From contig JAAYUD010000058.1 of the NCBI GenBank assembly GCA_012517855.1, positions 16,654 to 80,653 of the forward strand: a stretch of DNA of 64,000 bases, written 5' to 3'. Shown here in pieces: positions 29,266 through 41,140 of this stretch. The stretch's first letter is position 1, and the number at the start of each line of letters is the position of its first letter. The notes under the pieces are model-generated. The model was not told where the DNA came from, ran no database searches, and saw only the letters and a list, made by a program, of their open reading frames with translations. Origin of the DNA: Bacteroidales bacterium. GTDB lineage: Bacteria; Bacteroidota; Bacteroidia; Bacteroidales; Bacteroidaceae. Position numbers and translations under genes: made by a program.

Positions 29266-30279
29266 ATGAAAGGCCCCCTTACAATAAAAGATATTGCCCA
29301 GGCATTGGGTATTTCTGTCTCTACCGTCTCACGGGCGTTGAAAGACAGTCCCAATATCAGTGTGGATATGCGGCGGCAAATTAGAGATTATGCCATTGCA
29401 CACCATTATCAACCTAATACTGCGGCGGCCAATTTGCGTACACGTCAATCCAAAATTATAGGTGTTATATTACCCGAATTTGTCCACTTCTTTTTTTCGA
29501 GTGTACTAAGTGGCATTGAAGATGTGGCGTGGCAACGGGGCTATAATCTCATGATAGCTCGAAGCGACGACAAGTACGAGCGTGAAGTAAATGCTGTAAA
29601 CAGATTCATGGAGAATCGGGTTTGCGGAGTGATTGCTTCATTGGCTAAAGAAACTCAACTTTTCGAACACTATCAGCGATTGATAGATAACGACATCCCG
29701 GTAATCTTCTTTGATCGTATCTGTACCGAGATACAGACAGAGCGAGTTGTTGTTGATGACTATATGGGAGCCTTTGCTGCGGTTGAGTATTTGATAAAAA
29801 CTGGTTGCAAGCGTATTTTCTTTTATAATTCTCCTCTTCATCTTGAAATTTCGAAGAATCGTCGTAATGGTTACCTGGATGCGATGAGAAAATATGGTAT
29901 GCCTATTGAGAATGATATGATGAAGATATGCGATTCTCGAGAAGAGGCAATGATTATCACACCCGATATTCTTAAATCGGAAAACAGACCTGACGCTTTT
30001 TTTGCTGTCAATGATGAAACTGCAGCGGGAATATTGACTGTCTGTAAAGACTTACATTTAAAAGTTCCTGATGAGATTTCTATATGTGGCTTCTCGAACG
30101 GTGCAGTGGCCATGTCGACAGATCCTAAGCTTACTACTGTCGAGCAGAAAGGTGTGGAAGTGGGAGAGTGTGCGATTAAAATATTGTTAGATAAACTGGA
30201 AGGAAATTCCGATATGCCGCGAAAGAATAGAATAGTCCGTACGAATCTGGTAGTGAGGGGAACAACAAGAAAAATATAA
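29266..30279 (+). CDS. LacI family transcriptional regulator
   Basis: TIKDIAQALGISVSTVSRALKDSPNIS HTH; periplasmic-binding-like effector domain. Confidence 0.96.
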   Translation: MKGPLTIKDIAQALGISVSTVSRALKDSPNISVDMRRQIRDYAIAHHYQPNTAAANLRTRQSKIIGVILPEFVHFFFSSVLSGIEDVAWQRGYNLMIARSDDKYEREVNAVNRFMENRVCGVIASLAKETQLFEHYQRLIDNDIPVIFFDRICTEIQTERVVVDDYMGAFAAVEYLIKTGCKRIFFYNSPLHLEISKNRRNGYLDAMRKYGMPIENDMMKICDSREEAMIITPDILKSENRPDAFFAVNDETAAGILTVCKDLHLKVPDEISICGFSNGAVAMSTDPKLTTVEQKGVEVGECAIKILLDKLEGNSDMPRKNRIVRTNLVVRGTTRKI

Positions 30280-30291
30280 AGTAAAGATACC

Positions 30292-31671
30292 ATGAAGACA
30301 AAGCCCGACTTAAGTTTTTGGAAACTATGGAATATTAGTTTCGGTTTCTTTGGCGTGCAAATAGCATATGCTTTGCAAAGTGCCAATATTAGCAGGATCT
30401 TCTCCACGTTGGGTGCCGATCCTCATAATCTAAGTTATTTCTGGATTCTTCCTCCTTTAATGGGGATTATAGTTCAACCCATTGTGGGCTATTTTAGTGA
30501 CAAAACATGGACTCGTTTCGGTCGGCGCATACCTTATCTGTTTATCGGAGCAACTGTCGCAGTTTTTATTATGTGCATGTTGCCCAATGCCGGAAGTCTT
30601 GGGATAGGAGCTAGTGCTGCAATGGTCTTCGGACTTGTGTTCTTAATGCTTTTAGACACTTCCATCAATATGGCAATGCAGCCTTTTAAAATGTTGGTAG
30701 GCGATATGGTTAATGAGAAGCAAAAAGGCCTGGCCTATTCGATACAAAGTTTTCTTTGCAACGCCGGTAGCTTGGTTGGCTATTTGTTCCCATTTGTGTT
30801 GGCTGTGTTTGGTATTAGCAATACAGCTCAAAAGGGGGTTGTTCCCAATTCGGTTATTTATGCTTTTTACATTGGTGCCGCCATCTTGATTCTTTGTGTC
30901 ATATTTACGACACTGAAAGTAAAAGAGATGCCGCCTAAGGAATATGCCGAATATCATGGACTGAGCGAAGAGAAAGAAAAGGAGAAAATAAATATGTTCA
31001 GGTTGCTTGTCAAAGCACCGAAAGTGTTTTGGACTGTCGGACTTGTACAGTTCTTCTGCTGGGGGGCTTATATGTATATGTGGACCTATACCAATGGCAC
31101 TGTAGCTTATCATTTCTTTGGTACTCCGGTTTTGGATACCGTCGTAGGCGGGATTCATAAAGTGGTGCTCAATACACAGTCCGTACAATATCAGAATGCG
31201 GCCAATTGGGTGGGCGTTGCTTATGCGGTTCAAGCTATAGGGGCAGTGATATGGGCAATGATCATTCCTCTATTCAAGAATCGCCGATTTATTTATTCGT
31301 TCAGTTTGTTGTTGGGGGCTTTGGGCTTTATTCTTATGTCCTTCTCGACAGAACTTTATATGTTGTTTGTCTCTTTTGCTCTTATCGGCTGTGCCTGGGC
31401 TGCAACGTTGGCGTTGCCTTTCACTCTATTGACGAATGCTCTCAACGGTTCTCACATGGGTACTTATTTGGGCCTGTTCAACGGAACAATATGTGTGCCT
31501 CAAATCATTGCTGCTTCTTTGGGAGGAGTTATACTTTCGCTTATCTCTCCTGTAGGAGCAGTTCCTTCCGAATGGCTGATGATGTTTATTGCAGGTCTGA
31601 TGTTGTTTGTCGGAGCATGCTTTGTGTGGATGATTAAAGAACAATATGGTGAAGTTCAACCGGCAGATTGA
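30292..31671 (+). CDS. MFS transporter, maltose/glycoside-type
   Basis: 12 TM-like segments; VGYFSDKTWTRFGRRIPYLFIGA; operon context with GH13/GH77. Confidence 0.88.
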   Translation: MKTKPDLSFWKLWNISFGFFGVQIAYALQSANISRIFSTLGADPHNLSYFWILPPLMGIIVQPIVGYFSDKTWTRFGRRIPYLFIGATVAVFIMCMLPNAGSLGIGASAAMVFGLVFLMLLDTSINMAMQPFKMLVGDMVNEKQKGLAYSIQSFLCNAGSLVGYLFPFVLAVFGISNTAQKGVVPNSVIYAFYIGAAILILCVIFTTLKVKEMPPKEYAEYHGLSEEKEKEKINMFRLLVKAPKVFWTVGLVQFFCWGAYMYMWTYTNGTVAYHFFGTPVLDTVVGGIHKVVLNTQSVQYQNAANWVGVAYAVQAIGAVIWAMIIPLFKNRRFIYSFSLLLGALGFILMSFSTELYMLFVSFALIGCAWAATLALPFTLLTNALNGSHMGTYLGLFNGTICVPQIIAASLGGVILSLISPVGAVPSEWLMMFIAGLMLFVGACFVWMIKEQYGEVQPAD

Positions 31672-31702
31672 GTCAGCGCTGAGAATTTTACCTAAAAACA
31701 AA

Positions 31703-33700
31703 ATGACGATGAGGCTAGCGAATAGATTTCAAACAATATTATTGTCAGTTATATTTAGTTGTTCGGCCTACGCTGTCGGAGTAGGGCAATATAGTAGTTA
31801 TCCTATGCCAACGGGGCAATGGGAGGAGTGTCGTTACACCGTTCGGAATACTTCATTTTCTTTGTGGGCACCTACGGCGAGTCATGTTAGACTTAATATC
31901 TATTCATCTGGAACCGGTAATAATATTTTGCAGACCTTCCTAATGCAATACAACAAAGAAGAAGGTTTGTGGAAGACTACTGTCAATAAAGATTTGAATG
32001 GTGAGTTCTACACTTTTCAGATACAAGCGAATGGGCATTGGCTTGCTGAAACTCCCGGTTTGTGGGCTAAGGCTGTCGGCATTAATGGTGAGCGGGCCGC
32101 CATTCTGAATCTTACTACAACTAATCCGACCAATTGGGAAAAGGATCGTCGTCCGCCGTTGAAAAGCTTCTCGGATATCGCAATATATGAAATGCATTAT
32201 CGGGATTTCTCGGCAAGCAGAAGTTCGGGAATCAAGCATCGTGGGAAGTTCTTGGCACTGACAGAAGAAAAAACTCATACTTCTGACGGATTGTCTACCG
32301 GTATTGATCATTTAAAGGAACTGGGTATTACTCATGTTCACTTGCTGCCTTCTTTCGACTTTGCCTCTATCGATGAGAGAGATAGCAATCGATACAACTG
32401 GGGGTACGATCCTCAGAACTATAATGTTCCGGATGGCACTTATTCCACCGATCCTTACGATCCTAAGATCCGCATTATGGAATTCAAGAAGATGGTAATG
32501 GCTTTGCACCTTTCGGGCATTCGCGTTGTTCTTGATGTTGTTTACAATCATACATCGAAAATGGATGAAAGTAATTTTCAGCTTACCGTACCCGGTTATT
32601 TTTATCGGACTGATGATAAGGGAACCCCTTCCAATGCTTCGGGGTGTGGTAATGAAACAGCTTCGGAACGACCGATGATGCGTCGTTACATGATTCAATC
32701 GGTGTTGTATTGGGCGAAGGAATATCATATAGATGGTTTCCGTTTTGATTTGATGGGTGTACATGATATCGAGACCATGAATGGAATAAGAAAAGCGTTG
32801 GATGCTTACGATCCTTCCATCTTTGTTTATGGCGAAGGTTGGGCAGCTGGTGCGCCTGCTTATCCAGCAGACAAGTTGGCTATGAAAGCCAATATTATTG
32901 ATATGCCTCGTATTGCGGCTTTTGGCGACGAAATGCGTGATGCTCTCCGCGGTCCTTTTAGTGATGATAGCAAAGCAGCTTTCCTTGGGGCCGTATCGGG
33001 TAATGAAATGAGTGTCAAGTTCGGTATCGTAGGTGCTATTAGTCATCCTCAGATACTATACAATAAAGTAAACTACAGTACCAAGCCATGGGCTTTGCAG
33101 CCCACACAAGCTATTAATTATGTGTCATGTCACGACGATATGTGCTTGGCCGATCGCTTAAAGGCTTCTATCCCCAATGCTACTGAATCAGAACTTCTTC
33201 GACTCGACAAACTGGCTCAAACAATAGTCTTTACGTCTCAAGGAGTGCCTTTTATGTTTAATGGAGAAGAAGTGTTTCGAAACAAAAGGGGAGTACACAA
33301 TAGCTTTGATAGTCCAGACAGTATCAATGCCATTGATTGGTCGTTGAAAAGCAAATATAAAGATCTGTTTGAATATTATAAGGGGCTTATTGCTTTGCGT
33401 AAAGCACATCCTGCTTTTCGGATAGGCCATGCCGATGTTATTCGAGAAAAGTTAAAGTTCCTGCCGACGACGAGAGATAATGTCATCGCCTACGTTTTGA
33501 ATAATCATGCCGGAGGTGATCAGGCAGAACAGATTGTAGTAGTGTTTAACTCGAATAGAGAAGAGGTCAAACAAACAATAGATAGCGGGAAATATAAAGT
33601 GCTGTGTCGAAACGGTGAAATCAAACTAAGTGGATTGGGTACAGTAGATGGTGGAGAGATAACTGTACCGAAACAGTCTGCCCTTATATTGTCTAAATAA
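31703..33700 (+). CDS. Type I pullulanase-like GH13 with N-terminal CBM48-like domain
   Basis: YNWGYDPQNYNVPDGTYSTDP, VVLDVVYNHTS, FRFDLMGVHD, YGEGWAAG, NYVSCHDDMCL; signal peptide. Confidence 0.92.
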   Translation: MTMRLANRFQTILLSVIFSCSAYAVGVGQYSSYPMPTGQWEECRYTVRNTSFSLWAPTASHVRLNIYSSGTGNNILQTFLMQYNKEEGLWKTTVNKDLNGEFYTFQIQANGHWLAETPGLWAKAVGINGERAAILNLTTTNPTNWEKDRRPPLKSFSDIAIYEMHYRDFSASRSSGIKHRGKFLALTEEKTHTSDGLSTGIDHLKELGITHVHLLPSFDFASIDERDSNRYNWGYDPQNYNVPDGTYSTDPYDPKIRIMEFKKMVMALHLSGIRVVLDVVYNHTSKMDESNFQLTVPGYFYRTDDKGTPSNASGCGNETASERPMMRRYMIQSVLYWAKEYHIDGFRFDLMGVHDIETMNGIRKALDAYDPSIFVYGEGWAAGAPAYPADKLAMKANIIDMPRIAAFGDEMRDALRGPFSDDSKAAFLGAVSGNEMSVKFGIVGAISHPQILYNKVNYSTKPWALQPTQAINYVSCHDDMCLADRLKASIPNATESELLRLDKLAQTIVFTSQGVPFMFNGEEVFRNKRGVHNSFDSPDSINAIDWSLKSKYKDLFEYYKGLIALRKAHPAFRIGHADVIREKLKFLPTTRDNVIAYVLNNHAGGDQAEQIVVVFNSNREEVKQTIDSGKYKVLCRNGEIKLSGLGTVDGGEITVPKQSALILSK

Positions 33701-33711
33701 AAAATACATAA

Positions 33712-36396
33712 ATGATGAAAGTTTATTTTCAAATTAATTATTGTACGGCTTGGGGCGAAGAGGTTAGAATAAAATTGATTCAAGCCAATGGGAAAGAAAC
33801 TGTTTATCCTCTTATTACTACCGACGGTAAAGTATGGAGTGGGAGTCTTTCTATTTCTGATGATATTCGTTATCAGTATTGCATCTATGCCAATGGCGAA
33901 TTTTCACGTTCCGAATGGGATGTGAACATGCGTTGCATCTGCTATGGTGGAAATGAAAGAGTGATTCATACAATAGATGCTTGGCGTGACAAACCCGAAA
34001 TGTCTTTTTACTATAGTTCGGCTTTTACCGATTGTATCAGACGCGAAGAGAAGTCCAATAAAAAGGCACAGAAAAAGAAAATCCTCTCTAAAGCAATACG
34101 TCTCCATGTAATTGCTCCTCAGATTACTCGTGATCAGGTTCTTTTCCTTTCCGGTAATCAAAACTTTCTAGGCAAATGGGATACAACAAAGGGCATCCCT
34201 TTGGAGAGAGGTGCGGGATTGCTTGAATGGCAGGCGCAGTTGGATGCATCAACATTAATCCTTCCATTGGAATATAAGTTTTACGTTGTCGATCGTACAA
34301 CAGGAGAAGTTGAGTGGGAAATAGGTATGAACCGTTCTATTGATGATTTGAGTATCCAAGAAAATGAAATGTATGTATTCTCGGATATAACGGCCTATTT
34401 CTCTTGTCCTAGTTGGAAGGGCGCAGGAGTTGCTATTCCTGTCTTTTCGTTGCGTAGTAAAAAGAGTTTTGGCGTAGGAGACTTCGGCGATTTGAAAAAG
34501 ATGATTGATTGGGCTGTGCTTACTCACCAAAGCGTTGTTCAGATTCTCCCGATCAACGATACCACCATCACTCATACGTGGGTAGATTCTTATCCTTATA
34601 AGAGTATTTCAATATATGCGCTTCATCCCATGTATATGGATCTTAATGCCCTAGGCAAACTTAAAGACGCGAAGAAAAGTGCTGCTTTTGCCAAGAGACA
34701 AAAGGAACTGAACGCTCTGTCTCAGATAGATTACGAAGCAGTCAATAGTACCAAGCTCAAATATATGAAGCAGAAGTTTGATGAGGAAGGAGAGGACGTT
34801 CTTAAGTCTGATAAATATAAGATATTCTTTGCAGACAATGAGTCGTGGCTAATGCCTTATGCTGCCTTTTCTTATTTGCGTGATAAGTTCGGTACGGCCG
34901 ATTTCGATCTTTGGGGCGATTACCGGAAGTTTGATCGGCAGAAGATTGCTCAGCTTTGTTCGCCAGAGGGGGCGATATATAAGGAGATAGCTTTCTGCTA
35001 TTATATTCAATTCAATCTTCATCTTCAGCTTTCCGAGGCTGGCGCTTATGCTCGTACACATCACATTATTTTGAAAGGTGATATTCCAATAGGGGTTAGT
35101 CGTCATAGTGTTGAGGCTTGGACTGAACCTCATTATTTCAATCTTGACGGTCAGGCAGGGGCTCCACCCGACGACTTTTCTGTTAAGGGGCAAAATTGGG
35201 GATTCCCTACTTACAATTGGGATGAAATGGCTAAAGATGGTTATGCTTGGTGGAGGCGTCGTTTCAAGCAAATGGCACAGTACTTCGATGCTTATCGCAT
35301 AGATCATATTTTGGGCTTTTTCCGTATTTGGGAAATTCCTATAGATGCTGTTCATGGGTTATTGGGACAATTCTCGCCGGCATTGCCGATGTCTGTTGGC
35401 GAAATACAACGTTACGGTTTGTGGTTCCGTCCCGATGTCTTCACTAAACCGTTCATTAACGATCATGTTCTGGATAAAATATTTGGAGAGCATGCTCAAG
35501 AAGTCAGACTCAACTATTTGCAATCCATCCACGACGAGCGCTATCAAATGTTGCCGCAGTATGATACTCAACGTAAGGTAGAAGAAGCTTTTGCAGGGAA
35601 GACTGATGAAAAGAGCAACTGGCTTCGTGAGGGATTGTATTCGCTTATCAGTGATGTGCTTTTCATTCCCGATCGGAAGAATCCCAATATGTATCATCCG
35701 CGTATCGCCGTTCAATTCGATTTCGTTTACGAAGCGCTGTCGTGGGAAGAGAAAGAGGCATTCAATCGGTTGTATAACGACTATTATTACCGTAGGCACA
35801 ACGATTTTTGGTATCATGAGGCTATGAAGAAGTTGCCTTGCCTCATTGGTGCTACTCGGATGTTGGTGTGCGGAGAAGATCTCGGAATGGTGCCCGATTG
35901 CGTGGAAGCTGTTATGAAGCAGCTTCAGATATTGAGCTTGGAGTTGCAGCGTATGCCCAAAAGTCCGAATGCCGAGTTCGGGCATGTTGCAGAGTATCCT
36001 TATTTGTCGGTTTGCACCTTTTCTTCGCACGATACTTCTACTATTCGCGAGTGGTGGGAAGAAGATTATGGCAAGACAGCACGTTATTTTCAAAACGAAT
36101 TGCATCGGCAAGATGACATACCACCGCATGCTGCCGCTTGGATTTGCAAATTGATAGTCGATATGCAACTCAACAGCAATTCGATGCTTACTATTCTATC
36201 GTTTCAAGATTGGTTGTCCATCAATGAATCTGTTCGTCTTGCCGATGCCTCGGCCGAACGCATAAATATTCCTGCTGATCCGCAGCATTATTGGCGTTAT
36301 CGTATGCATCTGACCCTTGAAGAATTAATGAAAAGTGATGAATTGAATGAAGAAATAAAGAGTATGATAGGCAATAGCGGCAGAAATCAGAAATAA
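33712..36396 (+). CDS. malQ: 4-alpha-glucanotransferase (GH77) with N-terminal starch-binding-like domains
   Basis: GH77 motifs GDIPIGVSRHSVEAW, YDAYRIDHILGFFRIWEIP (FDAYRIDHILGFFRIWEIP in ORF), VCGEDLGMVPDCV, SSHDTSTIREWWE. Confidence 0.95.
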   Translation: MMKVYFQINYCTAWGEEVRIKLIQANGKETVYPLITTDGKVWSGSLSISDDIRYQYCIYANGEFSRSEWDVNMRCICYGGNERVIHTIDAWRDKPEMSFYYSSAFTDCIRREEKSNKKAQKKKILSKAIRLHVIAPQITRDQVLFLSGNQNFLGKWDTTKGIPLERGAGLLEWQAQLDASTLILPLEYKFYVVDRTTGEVEWEIGMNRSIDDLSIQENEMYVFSDITAYFSCPSWKGAGVAIPVFSLRSKKSFGVGDFGDLKKMIDWAVLTHQSVVQILPINDTTITHTWVDSYPYKSISIYALHPMYMDLNALGKLKDAKKSAAFAKRQKELNALSQIDYEAVNSTKLKYMKQKFDEEGEDVLKSDKYKIFFADNESWLMPYAAFSYLRDKFGTADFDLWGDYRKFDRQKIAQLCSPEGAIYKEIAFCYYIQFNLHLQLSEAGAYARTHHIILKGDIPIGVSRHSVEAWTEPHYFNLDGQAGAPPDDFSVKGQNWGFPTYNWDEMAKDGYAWWRRRFKQMAQYFDAYRIDHILGFFRIWEIPIDAVHGLLGQFSPALPMSVGEIQRYGLWFRPDVFTKPFINDHVLDKIFGEHAQEVRLNYLQSIHDERYQMLPQYDTQRKVEEAFAGKTDEKSNWLREGLYSLISDVLFIPDRKNPNMYHPRIAVQFDFVYEALSWEEKEAFNRLYNDYYYRRHNDFWYHEAMKKLPCLIGATRMLVCGEDLGMVPDCVEAVMKQLQILSLELQRMPKSPNAEFGHVAEYPYLSVCTFSSHDTSTIREWWEEDYGKTARYFQNELHRQDDIPPHAAAWICKLIVDMQLNSNSMLTILSFQDWLSINESVRLADASAERINIPADPQHYWRYRMHLTLEELMKSDELNEEIKSMIGNSGRNQK

Positions 36397-36422
36397 GTAA
36401 AAAATAGTATGTACTTATGTAT

Positions 36423-36511
36423 CTTGCGACTCACGCCCGTGAGTCGCAAGTTTCGTCCTTACGTTTTTTCCGACTCACGGGCGTGAGTCGCAAGCGTCAT
36501 AAGGACGAAAA
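36423..36511. repeat. Compound palindrome between GH77 and GH97: two GACTCACG...CGTGAGTC hairpins interleaved with TTCGTCCTTA/TAAGGACGAA arms
   Basis: CTTGCGACTCACGCCCGTGAGTCGCAAG ttTCGTCCTTACGTTTTTTC CGACTCACGGGCGTGAGTCG caagcgtcaTAAGGACGAAA. Confidence 0.9.
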
Positions 36512-36781
36512 GTTTTTCTTCTCTTTTAGTATTTACAAAAAACACTATGTCTGGAGTAAAAGGATGAAGAGAGTATCGTTTCTGAACTTTTATAGAATGC
36601 TGGCGAGGCTATACTACTTTGGCATAAAACGTCAGAAGCCCCGCCATATCACATGGGGAGACTTCTTTATTTAAAACCTTAACACTAACACAAAAATTGA
36701 TAATATGTATGTTTTTGTCCGCCTTTTATATGTTGCGAGTCGGCTTATTGCATCATCGATACTTATGATATGATGATTGCG

Positions 36782-38923
<2,142 letters not shown>

Positions 38924-39035
38924 CTAATTATGTTAACAATATACGTTTTTTGTAGAATATTGATTACTAAGAATCTTTGTATTCTATTGGTTCCAAAATT
39001 ACTATTAATATATTAGAGGGGTTGGCAATGTTAGT

Positions 39036-39049
39036 AAAAAAGTAGTAGC
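39036..39049 (-). promoter_or_regulatory. Operator-like motif, proximal site of GH97 promoter
   Basis: AAAAAAGTAGTAGC (reverse GCTACTACTTTTTT), exactly 68 bp from 39104 copy. Confidence 0.55.
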
Positions 39050-39103
39050 TTGCATTATTTAATTTTATTGACAATCAGTCTGTTGTGAATATCTGTAAAG
39101 TGT

Positions 39104-39117
39104 AAAAAAGTAGTGGC
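39104..39117 (-). promoter_or_regulatory. Operator-like motif, distal site of GH97 promoter
   Basis: AAAAAAGTAGTGGC (reverse GCCACTACTTTTTT). Confidence 0.55.
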
Positions 39118-39130
39118 TATATGCTGTTTG

Positions 39131-40759
39131 TTATCCTAAATCGTTAAGTTGTGCTATCTTCATTATTTCTTTCTCGAGTGCATTGCGATCACCTTTTGCT
39201 GCATTTCTTATTTTTACTCTATAATTATAGATAGTGGTGACCGAGTATCTTAAGAACTTTGCAATCTTCGCACTATCAGATATACCTAATCGGATTAATG
39301 CGAAGATGCGCAACTCTACATTAAGTTGTCCTTTCTCCTTAGGATAAATTCTACCTTCGGGTATTAACATCTTGTTGAATTCTTCTACAAATGTGGGGAA
39401 AAGCTCTAGGAATGTTTTGTCGAAGTTCAAGTAGAAGTCTTTTAATTCTTCTTCTATGAATTCTGACGAACGTAATGCTCTATACAAAGCTTCGACTTTC
39501 TCGTTGGAGGCGATCTTTATAAGTGAATGTTGGTATTCGTTCATCTTTTCGATATAGAAAGAACACAATTCCATGTATCGACTTAAGCTTGCTTCTTTGA
39601 TATTATTTGCTTCGACAAGCGACACATTGGCTGTTGTCAGCTTTTTATTTGAATGCTTGAGTGCTTCATTCAAGTCGATTAAGTTACGTTTGAATAGAGA
39701 GAGTTTATTTTTCTGTTTGTTCAGATAGAACAACACAATGGCCAATACGATCGCCAATATTGTAATGCAGGCAAAGGCAATAGTGCGTTGTTGTTCTTTC
39801 TTCTGTAGCTTTAGTTGATAGCTCTTCTCTACAATGGGATATATCTGAGAAATCTCAACGGTGCGAAGTCGTGCATTGCAATAAGAGGCATCTTCCATTG
39901 CGCATTTCATATAGTTGTATGCTCTATTCAGGTCTCCTCTTTTATATAAAAGCTTGGATAGCTCTAGTAGCGAAAGGTATTCTTTTGTGGCCGACTGCAA
40001 GTCTGCAATGGCTGATGTAGCTAAATAGAACTCTTCTCTTTCCTTATTGCCGGCTTGTCGATAAGCCATAGCTATAGTATAACCTAAGTACCTCATCATA
40101 TCCATATTCGATTTTTTCACCCAAGGGAGCATTAGAGCGAGAGCTTCTTTGTAATTCTCTTTGTCTAAAAGTTTTTCTGATTTTGAGATAGCATACGAGG
40201 AAGTGTTCTTGCCTTGATAGAGCATCAGAGAGTCTCTATAAAGACTTACTTGGCGAACATACTCGTTATGGAACGATTTCTTTGAAGAATAGTCGGCCAT
40301 GAAACCATACATCATGCGATAAACGTGATAACAATATTTCAGATTGTCTGCATTGAGAGAATGTCTATTAACCGAATTGGCTAGATTAAGAGCTTCCAGA
40401 TATAGTCCTTCTGTAGCATATACTTCGGCCAATGTTAATATCGAATGATTGATATATTCCGTATTATTTAGTGCTTTGGCCAATGTCAGTTGCTTGGAAG
40501 CAAAAACTTCGGCCGAGTCGAGGTTAAAGACTCGGTACTCTTCGTAAATCTCATCAATCAATTTGTATTGACGCTCTTTACTTTTGGCCATGTTGAATTG
40601 TTCTTTTGTCTTTGCAATCAAATCCAATTTTGTTTGGGTAATTTGTTGCTTCTCTTTTACAACTCTATCGAGTATGGCTAATGCTTCTGGTGCGGTCGAT
40701 TGGGCAGAGCAAACGGCTGGTAAGAATATTAGAACAATAAGGCGTAATAAATTTTTCAT
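39131..40759 (-). CDS. SusR-like transmembrane regulator (TPR periplasmic domain, TM, coiled coil, C-terminal HTH; DUF6377-like)
   Basis: Signal peptide, helical repeat region, TM IAFACITILAIVLAIVLFYLNKQKN, C-terminal LRIFALIRLGISDSAKIAKFLRYSVTTIYNYRVKIRNAAKGDRNALEKEI. Confidence 0.85.
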   Translation of the reverse strand: MKNLLRLIVLIFLPAVCSAQSTAPEALAILDRVVKEKQQITQTKLDLIAKTKEQFNMAKSKERQYKLIDEIYEEYRVFNLDSAEVFASKQLTLAKALNNTEYINHSILTLAEVYATEGLYLEALNLANSVNRHSLNADNLKYCYHVYRMMYGFMADYSSKKSFHNEYVRQVSLYRDSLMLYQGKNTSSYAISKSEKLLDKENYKEALALMLPWVKKSNMDMMRYLGYTIAMAYRQAGNKEREEFYLATSAIADLQSATKEYLSLLELSKLLYKRGDLNRAYNYMKCAMEDASYCNARLRTVEISQIYPIVEKSYQLKLQKKEQQRTIAFACITILAIVLAIVLFYLNKQKNKLSLFKRNLIDLNEALKHSNKKLTTANVSLVEANNIKEASLSRYMELCSFYIEKMNEYQHSLIKIASNEKVEALYRALRSSEFIEEELKDFYLNFDKTFLELFPTFVEEFNKMLIPEGRIYPKEKGQLNVELRIFALIRLGISDSAKIAKFLRYSVTTIYNYRVKIRNAAKGDRNALEKEIMKIAQLNDLG

Positions 40760-41140
40760 GTAAGTGTTAGTGCTATTTTTGGTAGGTTTCTCTCTTCTCT
40801 CTATACAATCTCAAAAATATACATTTTATTTGATTTACAAAGTATAATCAAGGGAAAATATGCTAATTTTAATGTGCAACCGTTTTACTTGCTCTAAAAG
40901 TTTCTTTATCCTTTTGAGATCGTGGGATGTTAGCATCAGACTTGATCATTGTTATATAGATTGATAATATAATCATCACAAGATAAATTGTGTCATTCAA
41001 TATCTTCTTATGTGTATAATATATTTGATTTTTATTAATTTTCGGCTTTGTTCTTAATAAAGAAGAGGATGTATACGATGCGATTAATAAATATTATTTA
41101 TATTTACGTCGTTCTAATTAACCTTTTTATTATCTAGCGT

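Noticed and set aside
30652-31233. 193-aa minus-strand ORF
   Set aside because: Antisense to MFS transporter, no recognisable motifs.
32312-33046. 244-aa minus-strand ORF
   Set aside because: Antisense to the clear GH13 pullulanase-like gene.
35359-36168. 269-aa minus-strand ORF
   Set aside because: Antisense to GH77; shadow ORF.
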